Assembly (NCBI GenBank): GCA_033816765.1
Contig: CM066288.1
Coordinates: 2,976,001-3,040,000, forward strand
Reading direction: 5' to 3'
Origin: Nothopassalora personata
Lineage: Eukaryota > Ascomycota > Dothideomycetes > Mycosphaerellales > Mycosphaerellaceae
Length of the DNA: 64,000 nucleotides
Shown here: positions 9,165 through 21,268 of the stretch, one piece after another
Layout of the letters: the number at the start of each line of letters is the position of its first letter
Numbering within the stretch: position 1 is the first letter of the stretch
The notes under the pieces: generated by a model
The model's input: only the letters and a program-made list of their open reading frames with translations
Database searches by the model: none
What the model was told of the DNA's origin: nothing
Position numbers and translations under genes: made by a program

Positions 9165-12100
9165 ATGAGATCCTACGTACAAATTCTCACTACGCCAACC
9201 GCGGACACGCCAGGCACTACACTTTTGCTTCACTTCGATAACAAAAGGTATCTCGTCGGCAGTCTGGCCGAAGGCACACAGCGGGCATGTGTGCAGATGG
9301 GAGCCAGGCTTTTGAAGGTGTCGGAGTGCTTCGTGACTGGAAGGACAGAATGGAGCAACACGGGAGGCTTGATTGGCATGATCTTGACCTTGGCTGATTC
9401 CTCTGCTAGCAGTGCAGCCAGCAGCTGGGAAGATACATTGAAGAAGGTCAAGACAAAGGCGAAGAAGATGGGGATCATGGATGGCACGCCTGAGATGAAG
9501 CAATTGGAAGAGCAGGCTAAGCGGGAGGCGAGCAATACCTTGACGATATTTGGACCTCCGAATCTGAATCATGCTTTGGCGACCGCGAGGAGATATGTGT
9601 TTCGAAAAGGAATGCCTGTAAACATACACGAGATCCGTAATGGAGAGGCACGGATGCAGCACAAAGATGAGTGGGCGCCCTTCTGGGCAGACGAGAACAT
9701 CAAGGTCTGGGCCATGGCTATATCGCCCTCGACACCCAAACGAGCGAGCGCGACGCCACCGGAGGCCCGCAGTCCTCGAAAGCGCAGTCTGGACGAGGCT
9801 TTTGGTGAGAAGAATGGCACACTTACCGTCAGTGAAGACTTGACGCAGAAGGAGCGGGACTACCTCACCGTTAAGGCGGTCGTCGCAGAAATGTTCGACT
9901 CATCATGGCGGCTAGACACCCTGTACGAAACATCGCTCGCAGATGTCAAGCAGCCTGCAACAGTGTTCGTGCGTAACCCTCAGACGAACAAGATAGAGAA
10001 GTATCGTGGACCAATGCCAGGTGGAAAGGAACCAGTTCCAGATGTAGATCTCAAGGTCCTTGTGCGGAGACCGTGGCCAGGCGCTCTTGTGGCGAGTCTG
10101 CCTGACACTGAGCCAGCAAAGGAAGCTGTGAGCTACATCATCAGAAACCATGTGCAGCGAGGAAAGTTCCATCCCGAACGAGCACAGAAGCTGAAAGTGC
10201 CTAGGGGACAAGCTTGGGCACAATTAACGAAGGGTGAAAGTGTGCAGAACTCAGATGGAGAGACGATCACATCTGAGCAGGTCCTCGATGCAAGCAGAGT
10301 TGGAGGCGGCATCGCTATTGTTGGCCTGCCTGGCCCAGAATACATCGACAACCTCATCTCCCGGCCAGAATGGCGCGAGCCGAGAGTTATGGAGGGTATT
10401 GGCGCTTTCACATGGATTTGTGGTAAAGACGTGGCAACAGACCCACGGTTGCAGGCGTTCATGAAAGAATTCAGCAACCTGGAGCATGTCGTTTCGTCGC
10501 CAGACTATTGCCCTAACAACATCGCCTTTGACTCGGCCGCAGCTGCAACAGTACGCTTAAGAGAGGTAGACCCGACCCGATACACTGTTCCAGTGCACGA
10601 TGCCGAGGACGATGCTCCACAACCGTACGGTGGCACTTCAGCTTATCGAGATGTGCGTACGAGTAAGCCTTTACCAGCACGTATCGCCGTCCGAGGTCAA
10701 GTTGTGCAGCTTGAGCCTTCGGTTGAGGTTCAGACCAAGGATGCAATACCGCCACTCAAGATCACCGAGACTGCTGCTGAAGTGCCAAAAGAAGTTATGG
10801 AAGAGGCACTGAAAGCTCAAGAGGCGTCGAAGACCGTTGATGGCGATATGCAGAAATGGCTCGATAGCCTTCCTCCTGGAGCCAAAGATGCGCAGGTCAC
10901 CACACTCGGCACTGGGTCGGCTCTGCCGAGCAAGTACCGGAACGTTTCTTCCACGCTCGTCAGAGTGCCAGGCTGGGGCAACATCCTGTTCGATGCTGGT
11001 GAGAACACACGCGGGCAGCTGAAAAGAGTGTTCGGTGCTGAATTGAAGCAGATCCTGCAAGACCTGAAGATATTATGGATCAGCCACATGCACGCAGACC
11101 ACCAACTTGGTACTACCAGCGTGATCAAGGAGTGGTATCAGCAAGTGCATGGCAGCCAGCCAGCATCCTCCGCAGACCAAGAGGTCGACTACGCGGCGAG
11201 ATTGCAAAAGCAGAAGCGCTTAGCCATCATATCTGAACCTGCCATGCTGCAGTGGCTTAACGAGTACAGCGCGCTCGAAGACTATGGTCACTCGAGGCTA
11301 GCGCCACTTTCTGTACCGAAGAGCGGGCTCGATTTGTCTAGATTGACCTGGTTTATCCCGCCAACTGTACTGAAAGACTTGAGCTGGGAAGATTCGCAAA
11401 GGCGGCTGGAGGAAGCAGTATTACCGCCTTCAGCTCTTGGTCTGGCCAATATACAAGCCGTTCACGTACGGCATTGTCACGGTGCTCGCGCCGTAAGCAT
11501 GACTACGCCTTCCGGCTTCAAGGTCAGCTACTCTGGCGATTGTCGACCCTCCAAAGACTTTGCTCGCATCGGCCAAGGCAGCACAGTTTGCATCCACGAA
11601 GCGACCTTCGACGACGAGCTTCAAGGCGACGCGGAAGCGAAGAATCACAGCACTACATCAGAAGCACTAGACATCGCCCAACGAATGCAAGCCAAAGCCT
11701 GCGTCCTGACGCACTTCAGCCAACGATACCAGAAAGTTCCTGTCCTCGAACGGGGCGACGAAGAGCTACCACCTGACGAAGAAATGGACACCACAGTCGA
11801 CGAGTCGGCCAATCCCGATGACAACACGTATGCACCACTCGCAGATATTGCAGAGCAGACTCTCCCATACCAGCCAGCCATCGAAGGCGACTCTGGTCAG
11901 CAATATGATTTACCTCCGAAGGTTAGCGCTGCTGGTGAGGCCATCAGGTTCAAGCTCAACTCGGACATGAAAGTTTGCGTTGCGTTTGACTACATGAACG
12001 TTAAGGTGGGCGATATTGGGCATATGGAGAAGTTTACGCCCGCGCTGCTGAAGCTCTTTGCTGAGGAGGATAAGAGTCAGCAGGCGGATGTTGCTGATAA

Positions 12101-12167
12101 GAACGGCAATGGTGCTGCTGCTGGGAGGAAAGATAAGAAGAAGGGGAGAAGTCGACGCAACAACTGA
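9165..12167 (+). CDS. trz1: tRNase Z, long form (tRNA 3'-end processing endonuclease)
   Basis: Cuts the 3' trailer from pre-tRNAs in the nucleus and usually in mitochondria. From the first in-frame ATG (9165, MRSYVQILTTP) the protein is 1,000 aa, within the long-form range. The N-terminal half is the degenerate beta-lactamase-like domain (LLLHFDNKRYLVGSLAEGTQ). The C-terminal half holds the catalytic parts: LGTGSALPSKYRNVSSTLV, phosphodiesterase motif SHMHADH (about residue 640), HCHGARAVSM, YSGDCRPS, HEATF and LTHFSQRY. A basic tail (DKKKGRSRRNN) ends the protein. The same frame extends at least 170 codons upstream with presequence-like composition. The true start may therefore lie in an unrecognised upstream exon, or two starts may give nuclear and mitochondrial forms. 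No intron is needed within the part given. Confidence 0.9.
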   Translation: MRSYVQILTTPTADTPGTTLLLHFDNKRYLVGSLAEGTQRACVQMGARLLKVSECFVTGRTEWSNTGGLIGMILTLADSSASSAASSWEDTLKKVKTKAKKMGIMDGTPEMKQLEEQAKREASNTLTIFGPPNLNHALATARRYVFRKGMPVNIHEIRNGEARMQHKDEWAPFWADENIKVWAMAISPSTPKRASATPPEARSPRKRSLDEAFGEKNGTLTVSEDLTQKERDYLTVKAVVAEMFDSSWRLDTLYETSLADVKQPATVFVRNPQTNKIEKYRGPMPGGKEPVPDVDLKVLVRRPWPGALVASLPDTEPAKEAVSYIIRNHVQRGKFHPERAQKLKVPRGQAWAQLTKGESVQNSDGETITSEQVLDASRVGGGIAIVGLPGPEYIDNLISRPEWREPRVMEGIGAFTWICGKDVATDPRLQAFMKEFSNLEHVVSSPDYCPNNIAFDSAAAATVRLREVDPTRYTVPVHDAEDDAPQPYGGTSAYRDVRTSKPLPARIAVRGQVVQLEPSVEVQTKDAIPPLKITETAAEVPKEVMEEALKAQEASKTVDGDMQKWLDSLPPGAKDAQVTTLGTGSALPSKYRNVSSTLVRVPGWGNILFDAGENTRGQLKRVFGAELKQILQDLKILWISHMHADHQLGTTSVIKEWYQQVHGSQPASSADQEVDYAARLQKQKRLAIISEPAMLQWLNEYSALEDYGHSRLAPLSVPKSGLDLSRLTWFIPPTVLKDLSWEDSQRRLEEAVLPPSALGLANIQAVHVRHCHGARAVSMTTPSGFKVSYSGDCRPSKDFARIGQGSTVCIHEATFDDELQGDAEAKNHSTTSEALDIAQRMQAKACVLTHFSQRYQKVPVLERGDEELPPDEEMDTTVDESANPDDNTYAPLADIAEQTLPYQPAIEGDSGQQYDLPPKVSAAGEAIRFKLNSDMKVCVAFDYMNVKVGDIGHMEKFTPALLKLFAEEDKSQQADVADKNGNGAAAGRKDKKKGRSRRNN

Positions 12168-13234
12168 GGGGCCTGTCAGGTCACAATTCATAGATACGAA
12201 AAGTGAGATCACCTCTCAATGGCTTGGCTCGATGCTGCATTCCTCGCGCTGTCATGGCACAATGGGAAAATCTTTCATATTACATTAGACTGCGCTGAGC
12301 TCTCTATCTGCACCGCAAGATCTATATCTATGTCTCCGGGTTGCTCGTCCTGCCTCAGCTTCAATGTTCCTAGCGTCGTTGCATCGCACTGCCAACGCCA
12401 TCACAGTGACTCCAGCTGTTAGACCACTCCATTCCCAAAGCTCTCAGCGAATGACTTTCGTCTTCACACCAAGCATTTCAGCACACCAGGATTTCGCGAT
12501 ATCGAGATTGCCACCCTCTGCACCGGCGGGCGACATTGACATGGAAAGGAGTGCCGGTACCATCGGCTGAACCGCGAGAAGATGATATTCTCGACCTCCC
12601 AAGTCGAATGGTCACCACTTGGTGCGCGGGAACGTGCAACAAGGTTACTTATACCGAAAGATGCCTTTGCTGGTTTCTTGAGGATTCGCCTGGTGTAGGT
12701 GCCGTGCCTAGCGGGACGAATCGCGCAGTCGAGGCCAGGAATATCGCGGGCAGTGCAGCGCTTTTCAGGGTATGCTGACGGCGATGAGTTGCTGCGCTTG
12801 GTGTTGGTGTTGTGGTTGAAGTTGTCGGCCATGTGGTTGGAGTTGAGAGGATGTCTCTGATGTCTCTTTCTTGCGCCTGTGAAGCACGGTCGCACGTCAA
12901 GCACACTCCCAGTAAACTTAGTTGGGGTGCATCGAATATTGACCTCGATCACCTAGGCAATAGAAAGATTTCATGGTACTTCTACTAGCCTCTCTGAACA
13001 CGGAGTTGACACGACCGCATCTTCATAAACGGCTCCGTCCCGCTGCCCTGGATGTGCATGTGCATGCTACCTTTCGTGAATGCCGCTGAGTAGTGTCACG
13101 GTGTGTTGCCGCTTTAATCAAGGGCAGGAGAGCGCCGTGTATGAGCCCCGGAAGGTGCCTACATATATACTCGACACGCTTCTGCCTTTCAACTACGTGC
13201 TGTGACTGAACTCGTCCTTCTACTATCGACAGCA
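12168..13234. other. Intergenic, 1.07 kb
   Basis: Lies between the tRNase Z stop and the beta-mannosidase start, both on the plus strand. It has only short, low-quality ORFs and no repeat or RNA gene that I can recognise. The right end should hold the beta-mannosidase promoter. Confidence 0.5.
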
Positions 13235-15824
13235 ATGGGAGAAGCTCCCAAGTCACCCACCATGGTACATGCTCTACGGGTCGTGGACATCACCGACGGC
13301 TGGACCTTCAAGCAGACGGATACAGAAGAATGGATGCCCGTGGCCCAATTTCCTACTAACGTCCATCTTGATCTAATGCATAATGCGAAGTATGCAGCTC
13401 CAGCACTCGGAGGCCTAAGTCATCACTGATAGCATTGCTAGGATAGAGGATCCTTTTCTGGGCTTCAATGAGCTCAAATGCGAATGGGTCGGCGAACAAG
13501 CATGGACTTACAAAGTGAATCTCCCATGTTCAACAACGACTCAGAATGGGACCAAGCATGTTCTTGCTTTCGATGGGCTGGATACATTTGCCACGGTGAA
13601 ACTCAACGGCAAGGTCATTCTGGAGAGCGATAATATGTGGATCATGCACCGGGTGGACATCACAGATCTAGTATCTTCTACCGAGGAGAGCGTTTTGGAG
13701 ATCGACTTCAAGTCGGCATTATTGGAAGCGCGCAAGATCAAGGACGCCTATCCAGAGCACAAATGGGTAGGCTTCAACGGAGACATGGCCCGCCTGGCCG
13801 TGCGAAAAGCTCAGTATCATTGGGGATGGGACTGGGGCCCTGTGCTCAATACTTGTGGTCCCTGGAAAGCAATCCGCCTCGAGACATATGAAGCACGCGT
13901 GGAAGACTTGCGCGTGGAGTATGAGGTGAACAGCACTTTCGATAAAGTCAGTGGCACAATTACAGCTACCATTGAAGGTCTATCTGGGAAGATCGTGGAT
14001 TTCACTGCCTCGCTGAAAGGCGAGCAGGTCTTCAAGCACAGTGCAGAGGTAGACTCAAACGGCCAAGCTCGAGTTGAATTCCATGTCAACGAGCCCAAAT
14101 TATGGTATCCGCATGGCTATGGAGCGCAGCCGCTTTACGATATTTCTGCGACAGTCACTGCCGGCGATCACGACCTTCACACATTGGCAAAGCGAACGGG
14201 ATTCAGAAAGGGAGAGCTAATACAGGAACCTGACGAAATTGGAAAGACTTTTTTCTTCCGCTTCAACGGCATTGACGTGTTCTGCGGAGGCTCCGACTGG
14301 ATCTCTGCTGATAACTTCATCCCCCGGATCACGAAGGAGAAGTATAGAAAGTGGATTCAGATGATGGTCGATGGTCATCAGCTGATGATCCGCGTCTGGG
14401 GCGGCGGCACTTGGGAAGAGGACGTTTTCTACAATACTTGCGACGAGCTGGGCGTACTTGTGTGGCAAGACTTCATGTTCGGATGCGGCAACTATCCATG
14501 CTTCCCAGAGATCCTGAAATCCATCAAAGACGAATGCGTATGCCAGACGAAGCGGCTAAGACATCACCCTTCGATGGCGATATACGCCGGTAACAACGAG
14601 GACTACCAGGTGCAAGAACAGATGGGCCTGACCTACGACTATGAAGACAAGGACCCGAACAACTGGCTCAAGACCGACTTTCCAGCACGCTACATATACG
14701 AGAAACTGCTCCCTGATGTGGTTGCTGCGCACACACCGCATGTGCCTTATCACCCTGGCTCACCTTGGGGTGATGGCAAAATCTCTTCCGATCCAACGGT
14801 TGGCGATATGCACCAATGGAATGTATGGCATGGAACACAAGAAAAGTACCAGATATACGACACGCTAGGCGGTCGATTCAATAGCGAATTTGGCATGGAG
14901 GCCTTTCCACACATTGACACGATCAAGTGGTATGTCACCGATCCTACCCAGCTATACCCACAAAGCCACATGATCGACTTCCACAACAAAGCAGATGGGC
15001 ACGAGCGCAGGATCGCAACATATCTCGTAGAGAACTTCCGCACACAGACGGATTTCGAGAAATACATACACCTGACCCAGCTGAGTCAAGCTGAAGCCAT
15101 GATGTTCGGCTACAGGGGCTGGAGACAACGCGGGGGCCAGAAGCGGTTCTGCGGTGGTGCATTGCTGTGGCAGCTGAACGACTGTTGGCCTGTGACTTCT
15201 TGGTCGATCGTCGACTACTTCCTGCGAAAGAAGCCTGCATATTATGCCGTACGAAGAGTGCTAGCCCCAATTGCAGTCGCGGTCAAACGTGCCCATCACG
15301 ATTGGAGTGTGGTGCATGCACGGCCTGCTAAGAGCCTCGACTACGAATGTTGGGTGGCAAGCTTCAAGACGACGGATGTGACTGCCACTGTGGAGCTGCG
15401 TTTCATCAGTATCGCCACCGGTAAGGACATCAAGGAGAAGGTGATCAAGAAGGATGTCAACATCTCTGCGAACGGCACGACCGCGATCATCACAGGCACC
15501 ATCGACAACCTCAAGGAAGAGCCACACGTCCTTGCCGCGAGGATCTGGGTTGACAAGAAGCTCGTATCTCGCGATGTAGACTGGCCACAACCACTGAAGT
15601 ACCTTGATTTCGGCGACCGGGATGTTAAAGTCGTGCCAGATGGCAGCAAGATCACCATCAACGTTGGAAAGCCGACGAAAGGGCTGGTGTTTGAGGAACG
15701 CGAGGGCGTTCTGATCAACGACAGCGCTCTTGATATTGTGCCCGGAGATGAGCAAGTGGTAACGGTTTCTGGTTTGGGACCAAACGATCAGTCGCTCAAG
15801 TGGACGTATCTCGGCGCGCCATAA
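13235..15824 (+). CDS. Beta-mannosidase, GH2 (MndB-like, intracellular)
   Basis: Hydrolyses terminal beta-linked mannose from manno-oligosaccharides. Two exons: 13235-13389 and 13442-15824. The 52-bp intron (donor GTATGC, branch CTGAT, acceptor CTAG) splits a Lys codon, giving the join NAK|IEDPFLGF and 845 aa, the usual size for this clade. The GH2 jelly-roll and sandwich domains run to about residue 300, then the TIM barrel. The acid/base Glu is in AGNNED (about 437) and the nucleophile Glu in NSEFGMEAF (about 534). The start MGEAPKSPTM has no signal peptide, so an intracellular enzyme is expected, as for fungal MndB rather than secreted MndA. The next gene is a Zn2Cys6 regulator on the same strand, but no shared regulation is shown. 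Confidence 0.92.
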
Positions 15825-16310
15825 TGATCAATGTGCAGGCATCACTTAGCCAAAAATGTTGTACCCTTTACGTGGCTATGCCCATGAAAAACAACCCCCC
15901 ACGTAGGCCAAAACTGTTTCAAGTCTCTCTGGCTCGCTGAGGCTGACCCTCTGCCGATGTAGCGATTCAAACCTTCGTACGAGATCCGCTACCCTAGCAC
16001 GGAGCGTCGTAGAGTCGCTCTTCTGCGGGGAACTTCCTGTCATGACAATCCAATAAAAGGAATGCAGGGCCACTCCCGTAGCGAACCTCCAGGATTGATG
16101 GCTAATCTCTCACACCTTGACCATGTGGTCACGAGTCTCCAGAGCTTCAACAGATCCCGAAAATGCCAAGTCGGTGACATCGACACCAATACATGTACCC
16201 GCTCAACAGATCTAGACCACCGGAATATTATCAGGATGGCTACAGAGACGTCGAAAGCAGCACTGCGAAGTGTCCTAACTTGAAAGAAGGCGATAGACTC
16301 GGAAAGCAGG
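15825..16310. other. Intergenic, 486 bp
   Basis: Promoter-sized gap upstream of the Zn2Cys6 regulator. No gene or repeat seen. Confidence 0.5.
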
Positions 16311-18916
16311 ATGTATCACACTTTCCAGGCTGGATCCGCTTCGGGCGCACCAGAAGGCGAGGGTGGCAAAGCAACACGACCGGCAGGCGGATCGAGACGA
16401 ATATCAACCAGTAATGCGTGCGTCGAATGTCGAAGAAGAAAGATACGATGCGATGGGAACCAACCGTGTGGCCAATGTCAGTGGTACCAGCACCCAGAGC
16501 TGTGCGCCTACGCAAAACCGGCGCAGCGAGTAGTACCCTCCAGAAAGTCAGTACAGACATCGAGCTATATACATCTTCGGGCTTCAACAGCTGACAGCAG
16601 GTTGACAGGCTTGTAGACAAACTTCAATCGCAAGTTGACCAGTATCACTCGGTCTTCGCTCGGCTTTTCCCAGGCAAACAACTTGAAGAGTTCCTGTCGC
16701 TTCCTCGGGAAGGCTTGATAAACCTGGCGGTGACACTGCCGGCATCGAATGCATCGGTCAGGAACACACCGGACCCCCTGGGCAACATCGCTGAGGGCGT
16801 ACAAAGGTCCGATGGAGCAGAAAGTCTCGAAGCGCTTGAACAAGCTCCAGAGCAGGACCCTGAGAACGACGAAGCCAAGCGACTTAGAGACAAGATCCAA
16901 GGCATCTCGGACGATGTCAATGGGCTCTCTATCTCGATTGACAAGGCGTCGACCTATGTTGGGATATCATCCATCAACGCTGCCATGAAGGTGATCTTCC
17001 GAACAGCACCGATTGCTCGACCCTTCATTACCAAACATGCAGCAGAAACTACCGAGCCAAGTCGAGCCAATACGCCGCCGGCATATGTCAGCGATCCGGA
17101 TCCCAACTACCTACCTCCAGCAGACGTAGGCGAGAAGCTCATCGAATCGTACTTCGCACATATCCATGTCCTGATGCCTATGATTGACGAGGATCAGTTC
17201 AGGCACGGTTATCTGTATAGTACGAGGAAAGACTCCCCTTGGCTTGCTCTCCTAAATATGGTTATGGCTCTCGGTTCCCTTGCGAGCTCAACCTGCGACA
17301 ATGAAGACCACATAGCCTTCTACCAGCGAGCTCGGAAGCATATTGATGTCGAAAGTTTCGGCAGTGGAAGTCTCTTCGTGCTCCAGGCATTGAGTCTTCT
17401 CAGCGGATACTATCTCCACTACTTGAACAGACCGAACGAGGCGAACGGTACTATGGGCGCAACGCTCAGGATGGCGACTGCCCATGGTCTTCACAGAGAG
17501 TATAGCGAGTCGCATCGCAGCAATGCCCCCAGTGGCACAGTGATCATGAGTGGGCTGGAAGTACCCGTGGAAATCAGGAGGCGAACGTGGTGGAGCTTGT
17601 ATTGTTTGGATTCGTGGGCTAGCATTACCACAGGTCGACCATCTCTTGGACGTACAGGATCAGGAATCACGATACAGGTCCCGCGCGTGCCGGAGCAGAT
17701 GAACAACGCGCAGTATCTGGCATCCTTAAGGCTGTTGCCTCTCATACACAACATTGGATTCTGTAAAATAGCGACGAAGGTCCAGGATTTCCTAGCGGCG
17801 CACTCGATCATCGGGTACGACGTTTTGTTCGCGTTGGACTCAGAATTGGAGAAGTGGCGTGACGACCTCCCTCCAATTTTGAGAGATGTGGTCGGGAGCC
17901 CAGCGCTCAATCAGCGAACCAATGCAAAGAGTGGCAACTACAAGCACATCTCCCCGAAGCCTCCAACATCTTCGGCGTCGAACAAGAATCTCTTCGACTT
18001 CTCACAACCTCCAGAGCGAGACAAAACCGCATGTCCAGAAGTGCTGAAAACCCCTCGAGCGATCATGCACTGGAGGTATCAGAATTTGCGGATACTAATG
18101 CATAGACCGCTCTTGCTGGCGACAGCACTGAGACGAACGCCGTATACCAAAATGTCCACAGAGGAAAAGCTTGCAGTTGGGCGATGCAGAATTGTGGCAG
18201 GCCAGGCAATCGCCGATATCGATGCAACTTGCCAGGAAGATCTCATTGCTGGATGGAACGCTGTCTGGCTCATGTATCAAGCTGTCATGGTCCCGCTAGT
18301 GTCCTTGTTCTCGGTCCTGGCACTACCGCCTCCCGCCTCAACTTTAGAAAGTCCTTCGCTGACACCAGGAGGTAGCGACGCATCAGCAATCATCGCAGGA
18401 AGCGACGACGACGCGGAGAAGTGGAGACAGGAGATTGAAATGAGCATACAGTTCTTCGATCGTATGCAGCGCTTCTCGGTGGCGGCAAGGAAGAGCCGTG
18501 ACGTAGTGCAACGATTATACGACGCCACGACATACGTCAGGGAGCACCACGCCCGGCTTCATCAACAAAAACAACAAGATATGCTCCAGAGACGCCAATC
18601 TGCGACCTCTCCTCAACCCTTCAATCCTGAGACAAACACATCTATGGCTGCCGACGACCCTATATCAGATCCTGGCCACATGAGCTTGGATGCTCCCGAC
18701 ATGCCACACGATTACGCCTTCATGCCAGCGCGGAACTGGAACATGAGTCCCAATGCCAAAGCTGCGATGAACGAGTTCTGGGACGACATGATGTGGGACA
18801 CCTTTCCAAACGATTTGCCAGATGCGACGAACGTTGCTGAGAATATGGAGGGCGCAGAATGGTGGCAGCAGCCAGCACAAGACTGGTCGCCATGGAACGG
18901 GAACAATGTGCAGTAG
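16311..18916 (+). CDS. Zn2Cys6 fungal transcription factor
   Basis: Predicted 851-aa nuclear regulator. Two exons: 16311-16550 and 16601-18916. The 50-bp intron (GTACAG...GCTGAC...CAG, phase 0) lies just after the DNA-binding domain. The zinc cluster is C37, C40, C47, C53, C56, C65 (CX2CX6CX5CX2CX8C) with the basic stretch RRRKIRCDGNQPCGQC. The exon join creates the dimerisation coiled coil (VDRLVDKLQSQVDQYHSVF). A fungal-specific TF (MHR) domain spans about residues 230-540 (IESYFAHIHVLMPMIDEDQF and LDSWASITTGRPSLG). The C-terminus is Met/Asp/Pro-rich and probably activating. The target pathway is unknown; proximity to the beta-mannosidase gene is suggestive only. Without the intron the zinc cluster would be missed, because the downstream frame lacks an ATG. 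Confidence 0.9.
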
Positions 18917-19634
18917 TAGTGAGCGTTGGCATTGGCGTAGCCGTGTGGGTTGTATCAGTATTGACGAGGGAGGCGATTGTCCCATTGCTCAATGCTCAGA
19001 GCACGCCACCCTGCGGACGAGGCGCAAATAGCGATAACGGAATTTCACTTTGGGCTCGACTTTGCTGACGGCGCGGTCATATTGCGCTTCTGTGGTTCCC
19101 GTGCCCACTCTCTGCAGTAGAATTGAGCCGATCCTCCACCAAATATAGTCGTCTTGGCGGGATAAGGGTATCTGCCCTCAAAGTCAATTCACGTCGCCAA
19201 ACTCACCTATTGCTAATGGCTCCTTGCCAGCGCAAGGCTGCAGAGCCATCCAACCGAGCTACACGCACATTGCACGTAGAGGAGGAGCTAAGATTAGATG
19301 ACCAGTGCCAAGGCTGCAGTGATGAGAGGAACAATACTGTACATGTGCTGACTCCGGGAGTCTGGGTCGACCATTGCACTTGGCCTTGCCTAGGGTCTCG
19401 GCACTGGTCACCTCCCGTCGCAATGGATACTCTGTCTTGTACAGCAAGGCTGCACACGACATACGAAATAATATACATATACGACTTTCGCGAAAAGTGG
19501 ATTGTCCAGTCGAACCCACATCGATCAATTAATTGGCTTCACGAATTGCCTCATTCGGAGGACTAGTCCACGGCCACGCGACCGGCACGGCGTACGCGCC
19601 TGGGCGCCTTTAAGAAACGATCTGCGACAGGGGA
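18917..19634. other. Intergenic, 718 bp
   Basis: Between the regulator and the DUF3431 gene. Only short ORFs with no family features; I see nothing further. Confidence 0.5.
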
Positions 19635-20522
19635 ATGTGGGAGCAAGGGTCAAAGAGATGGCCATACACGACTGCAGCATGTCTTGCAGCAGTCTTCACC
19701 TGCTTGACGCTGGTAGCATCGACATGGTATACCTATTACATCGTCGAGACAAAAACGTTGCGAGGCCTTTACGGCGCCGTTACACTGCATTCCCAGAGCA
19801 GCATCAAGAGCCTGAGCAACGATGGCCACAAGACCACTGCCAACAGTGATCGCATGATCGTAGTCGCCCACTACCATGAAGATCTCGCTTGGACGGAATA
19901 CATACAAGAGGCCAACATACCCTTGAAGTTGATCGAGAAGGACAACCCCCTAAACGATGACAACCTCCACTCGAACAACATGACAGAGTCCACGTCCTAC
20001 CTCTACTACATCCTCAAATACTACGACGCCCTACCCCAGACCATCGCATTCGTCCACGGTCACGGCGATCCCGTCCTCCTCCGCGACGAAGTGTGGACGG
20101 TCGATCAATACACTGCCCTTCCACACCCAGAAACGACCGAGAGCTGCAACACCCGGCATGAAGAAGACCGCGGTCTGCTGGTTTGGCTAGGTCCAGCAGA
20201 GAACAGAGATCTGTTTCCTCCGACCAACCCCTATGACCTCGGCGAGACTGACGACGCCGACCAGTACGCTCGCGCCTTTCACCTGTTGTTTGCCTTCTTG
20301 CGAAAACCTTGGGAGGAGGGAGGCATGGGGATGAAGGTGCCCCGTTATATCACGACTCTTTGCTGTAGCGCGTTCTCGATTCCCGGCGAGGTCGTGACGA
20401 GAGTGCCGAGGGAGAAGTATCAGAGGCTTTATGATTATCTTGAGCTCGGGATCAATAGGGATATGGGAGTGACTATGGAGTATGTCTGGACCGTGCTCTT
20501 TAGTGAGGAGGCGTGGACTTGA
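19635..20522 (+). CDS. DUF3431 family membrane-anchored protein
   Basis: 295 aa from ATG 19635, single exon. A short basic N-terminus is followed by one hydrophobic segment (about residues 13-37), giving a type II membrane anchor, so the catalytic-like part should face the secretory lumen. Family features are VVAHYHEDLAWTEYI, STSYLYYILKYYDALPQTI, FVHGHGDP and the late CCSAFSIPGEVVTRVPREKY. DUF3431 proteins are widespread in fungi. Their enzymatic role is not established, though some resemble glycosyltransferase-like proteins. The sequence shows no truncation, and neighbours do not suggest a pathway. Confidence 0.82.
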   Translation: MWEQGSKRWPYTTAACLAAVFTCLTLVASTWYTYYIVETKTLRGLYGAVTLHSQSSIKSLSNDGHKTTANSDRMIVVAHYHEDLAWTEYIQEANIPLKLIEKDNPLNDDNLHSNNMTESTSYLYYILKYYDALPQTIAFVHGHGDPVLLRDEVWTVDQYTALPHPETTESCNTRHEEDRGLLVWLGPAENRDLFPPTNPYDLGETDDADQYARAFHLLFAFLRKPWEEGGMGMKVPRYITTLCCSAFSIPGEVVTRVPREKYQRLYDYLELGINRDMGVTMEYVWTVLFSEEAWT

Positions 20523-21268
20523 GAGGCCGTGGATGTGAAATGATAGTACGAAGATGGACCCAATGTGTTGTCTGCATTGCCCGGGCAAGCAACGTGGCTC
20601 GACGCATTGAATACCACGGGTCGGTTATTCTCAGGCTACACTGACTGGACTTCTGCACCTGATCACCAGGCTCACAAGGGGGCACCATATCCTGCCACAA
20701 GACTGGACATTCGGAGCTGACGGACCCATGGGATCTGCACCACCTTCCACCAGATACGATTTGCGGACCAACACGAGCAAGAAGAAGATCTTCGAGGCTT
20801 CACCACCATAGAGCACAATAACAGGGCGAGCGAAATTTTATGCATCGGCTGCAGTCCTTGCAATCGAGGATTACGCTCTTCTAGAGTAGTAGGACTCGTG
20901 TCGATAGCAGTCCGGAAGACCTTATTATATCAAGCTGACAAGGGGCACAAGGGCGAGTAGCAAAAGGAAAGAGCATCACTCCACTGCTCACCACGCGTAG
21001 AATTCTGGCGTCTAAGACTATGTTGTGGAGGAGACGGTTATAACGGATCGCCTCGCAGTAATCGTTCTGGCTCGAAGATCACGACCGTGGAACAGGACGA
21101 GAATTGTTCCGGATGTCACGTGGCGGAAATCTTGACGATATCACACATGATAGTTTTGGTAAATGTCCTCATTCTTCCTTGCACTGGCAAGCGCAAGCAC
21201 TGTACACTGTACACATTGGGTATCACATATCCAACTCCATCCTCGCATCCCTTAACCCGAGCCCTTTT
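20523..21268. other. Intergenic between convergent genes, 746 bp
   Basis: The 3' ends of the DUF3431 gene and the fatty-acid hydroxylase gene face each other here. No gene, repeat or RNA seen. Confidence 0.5.
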
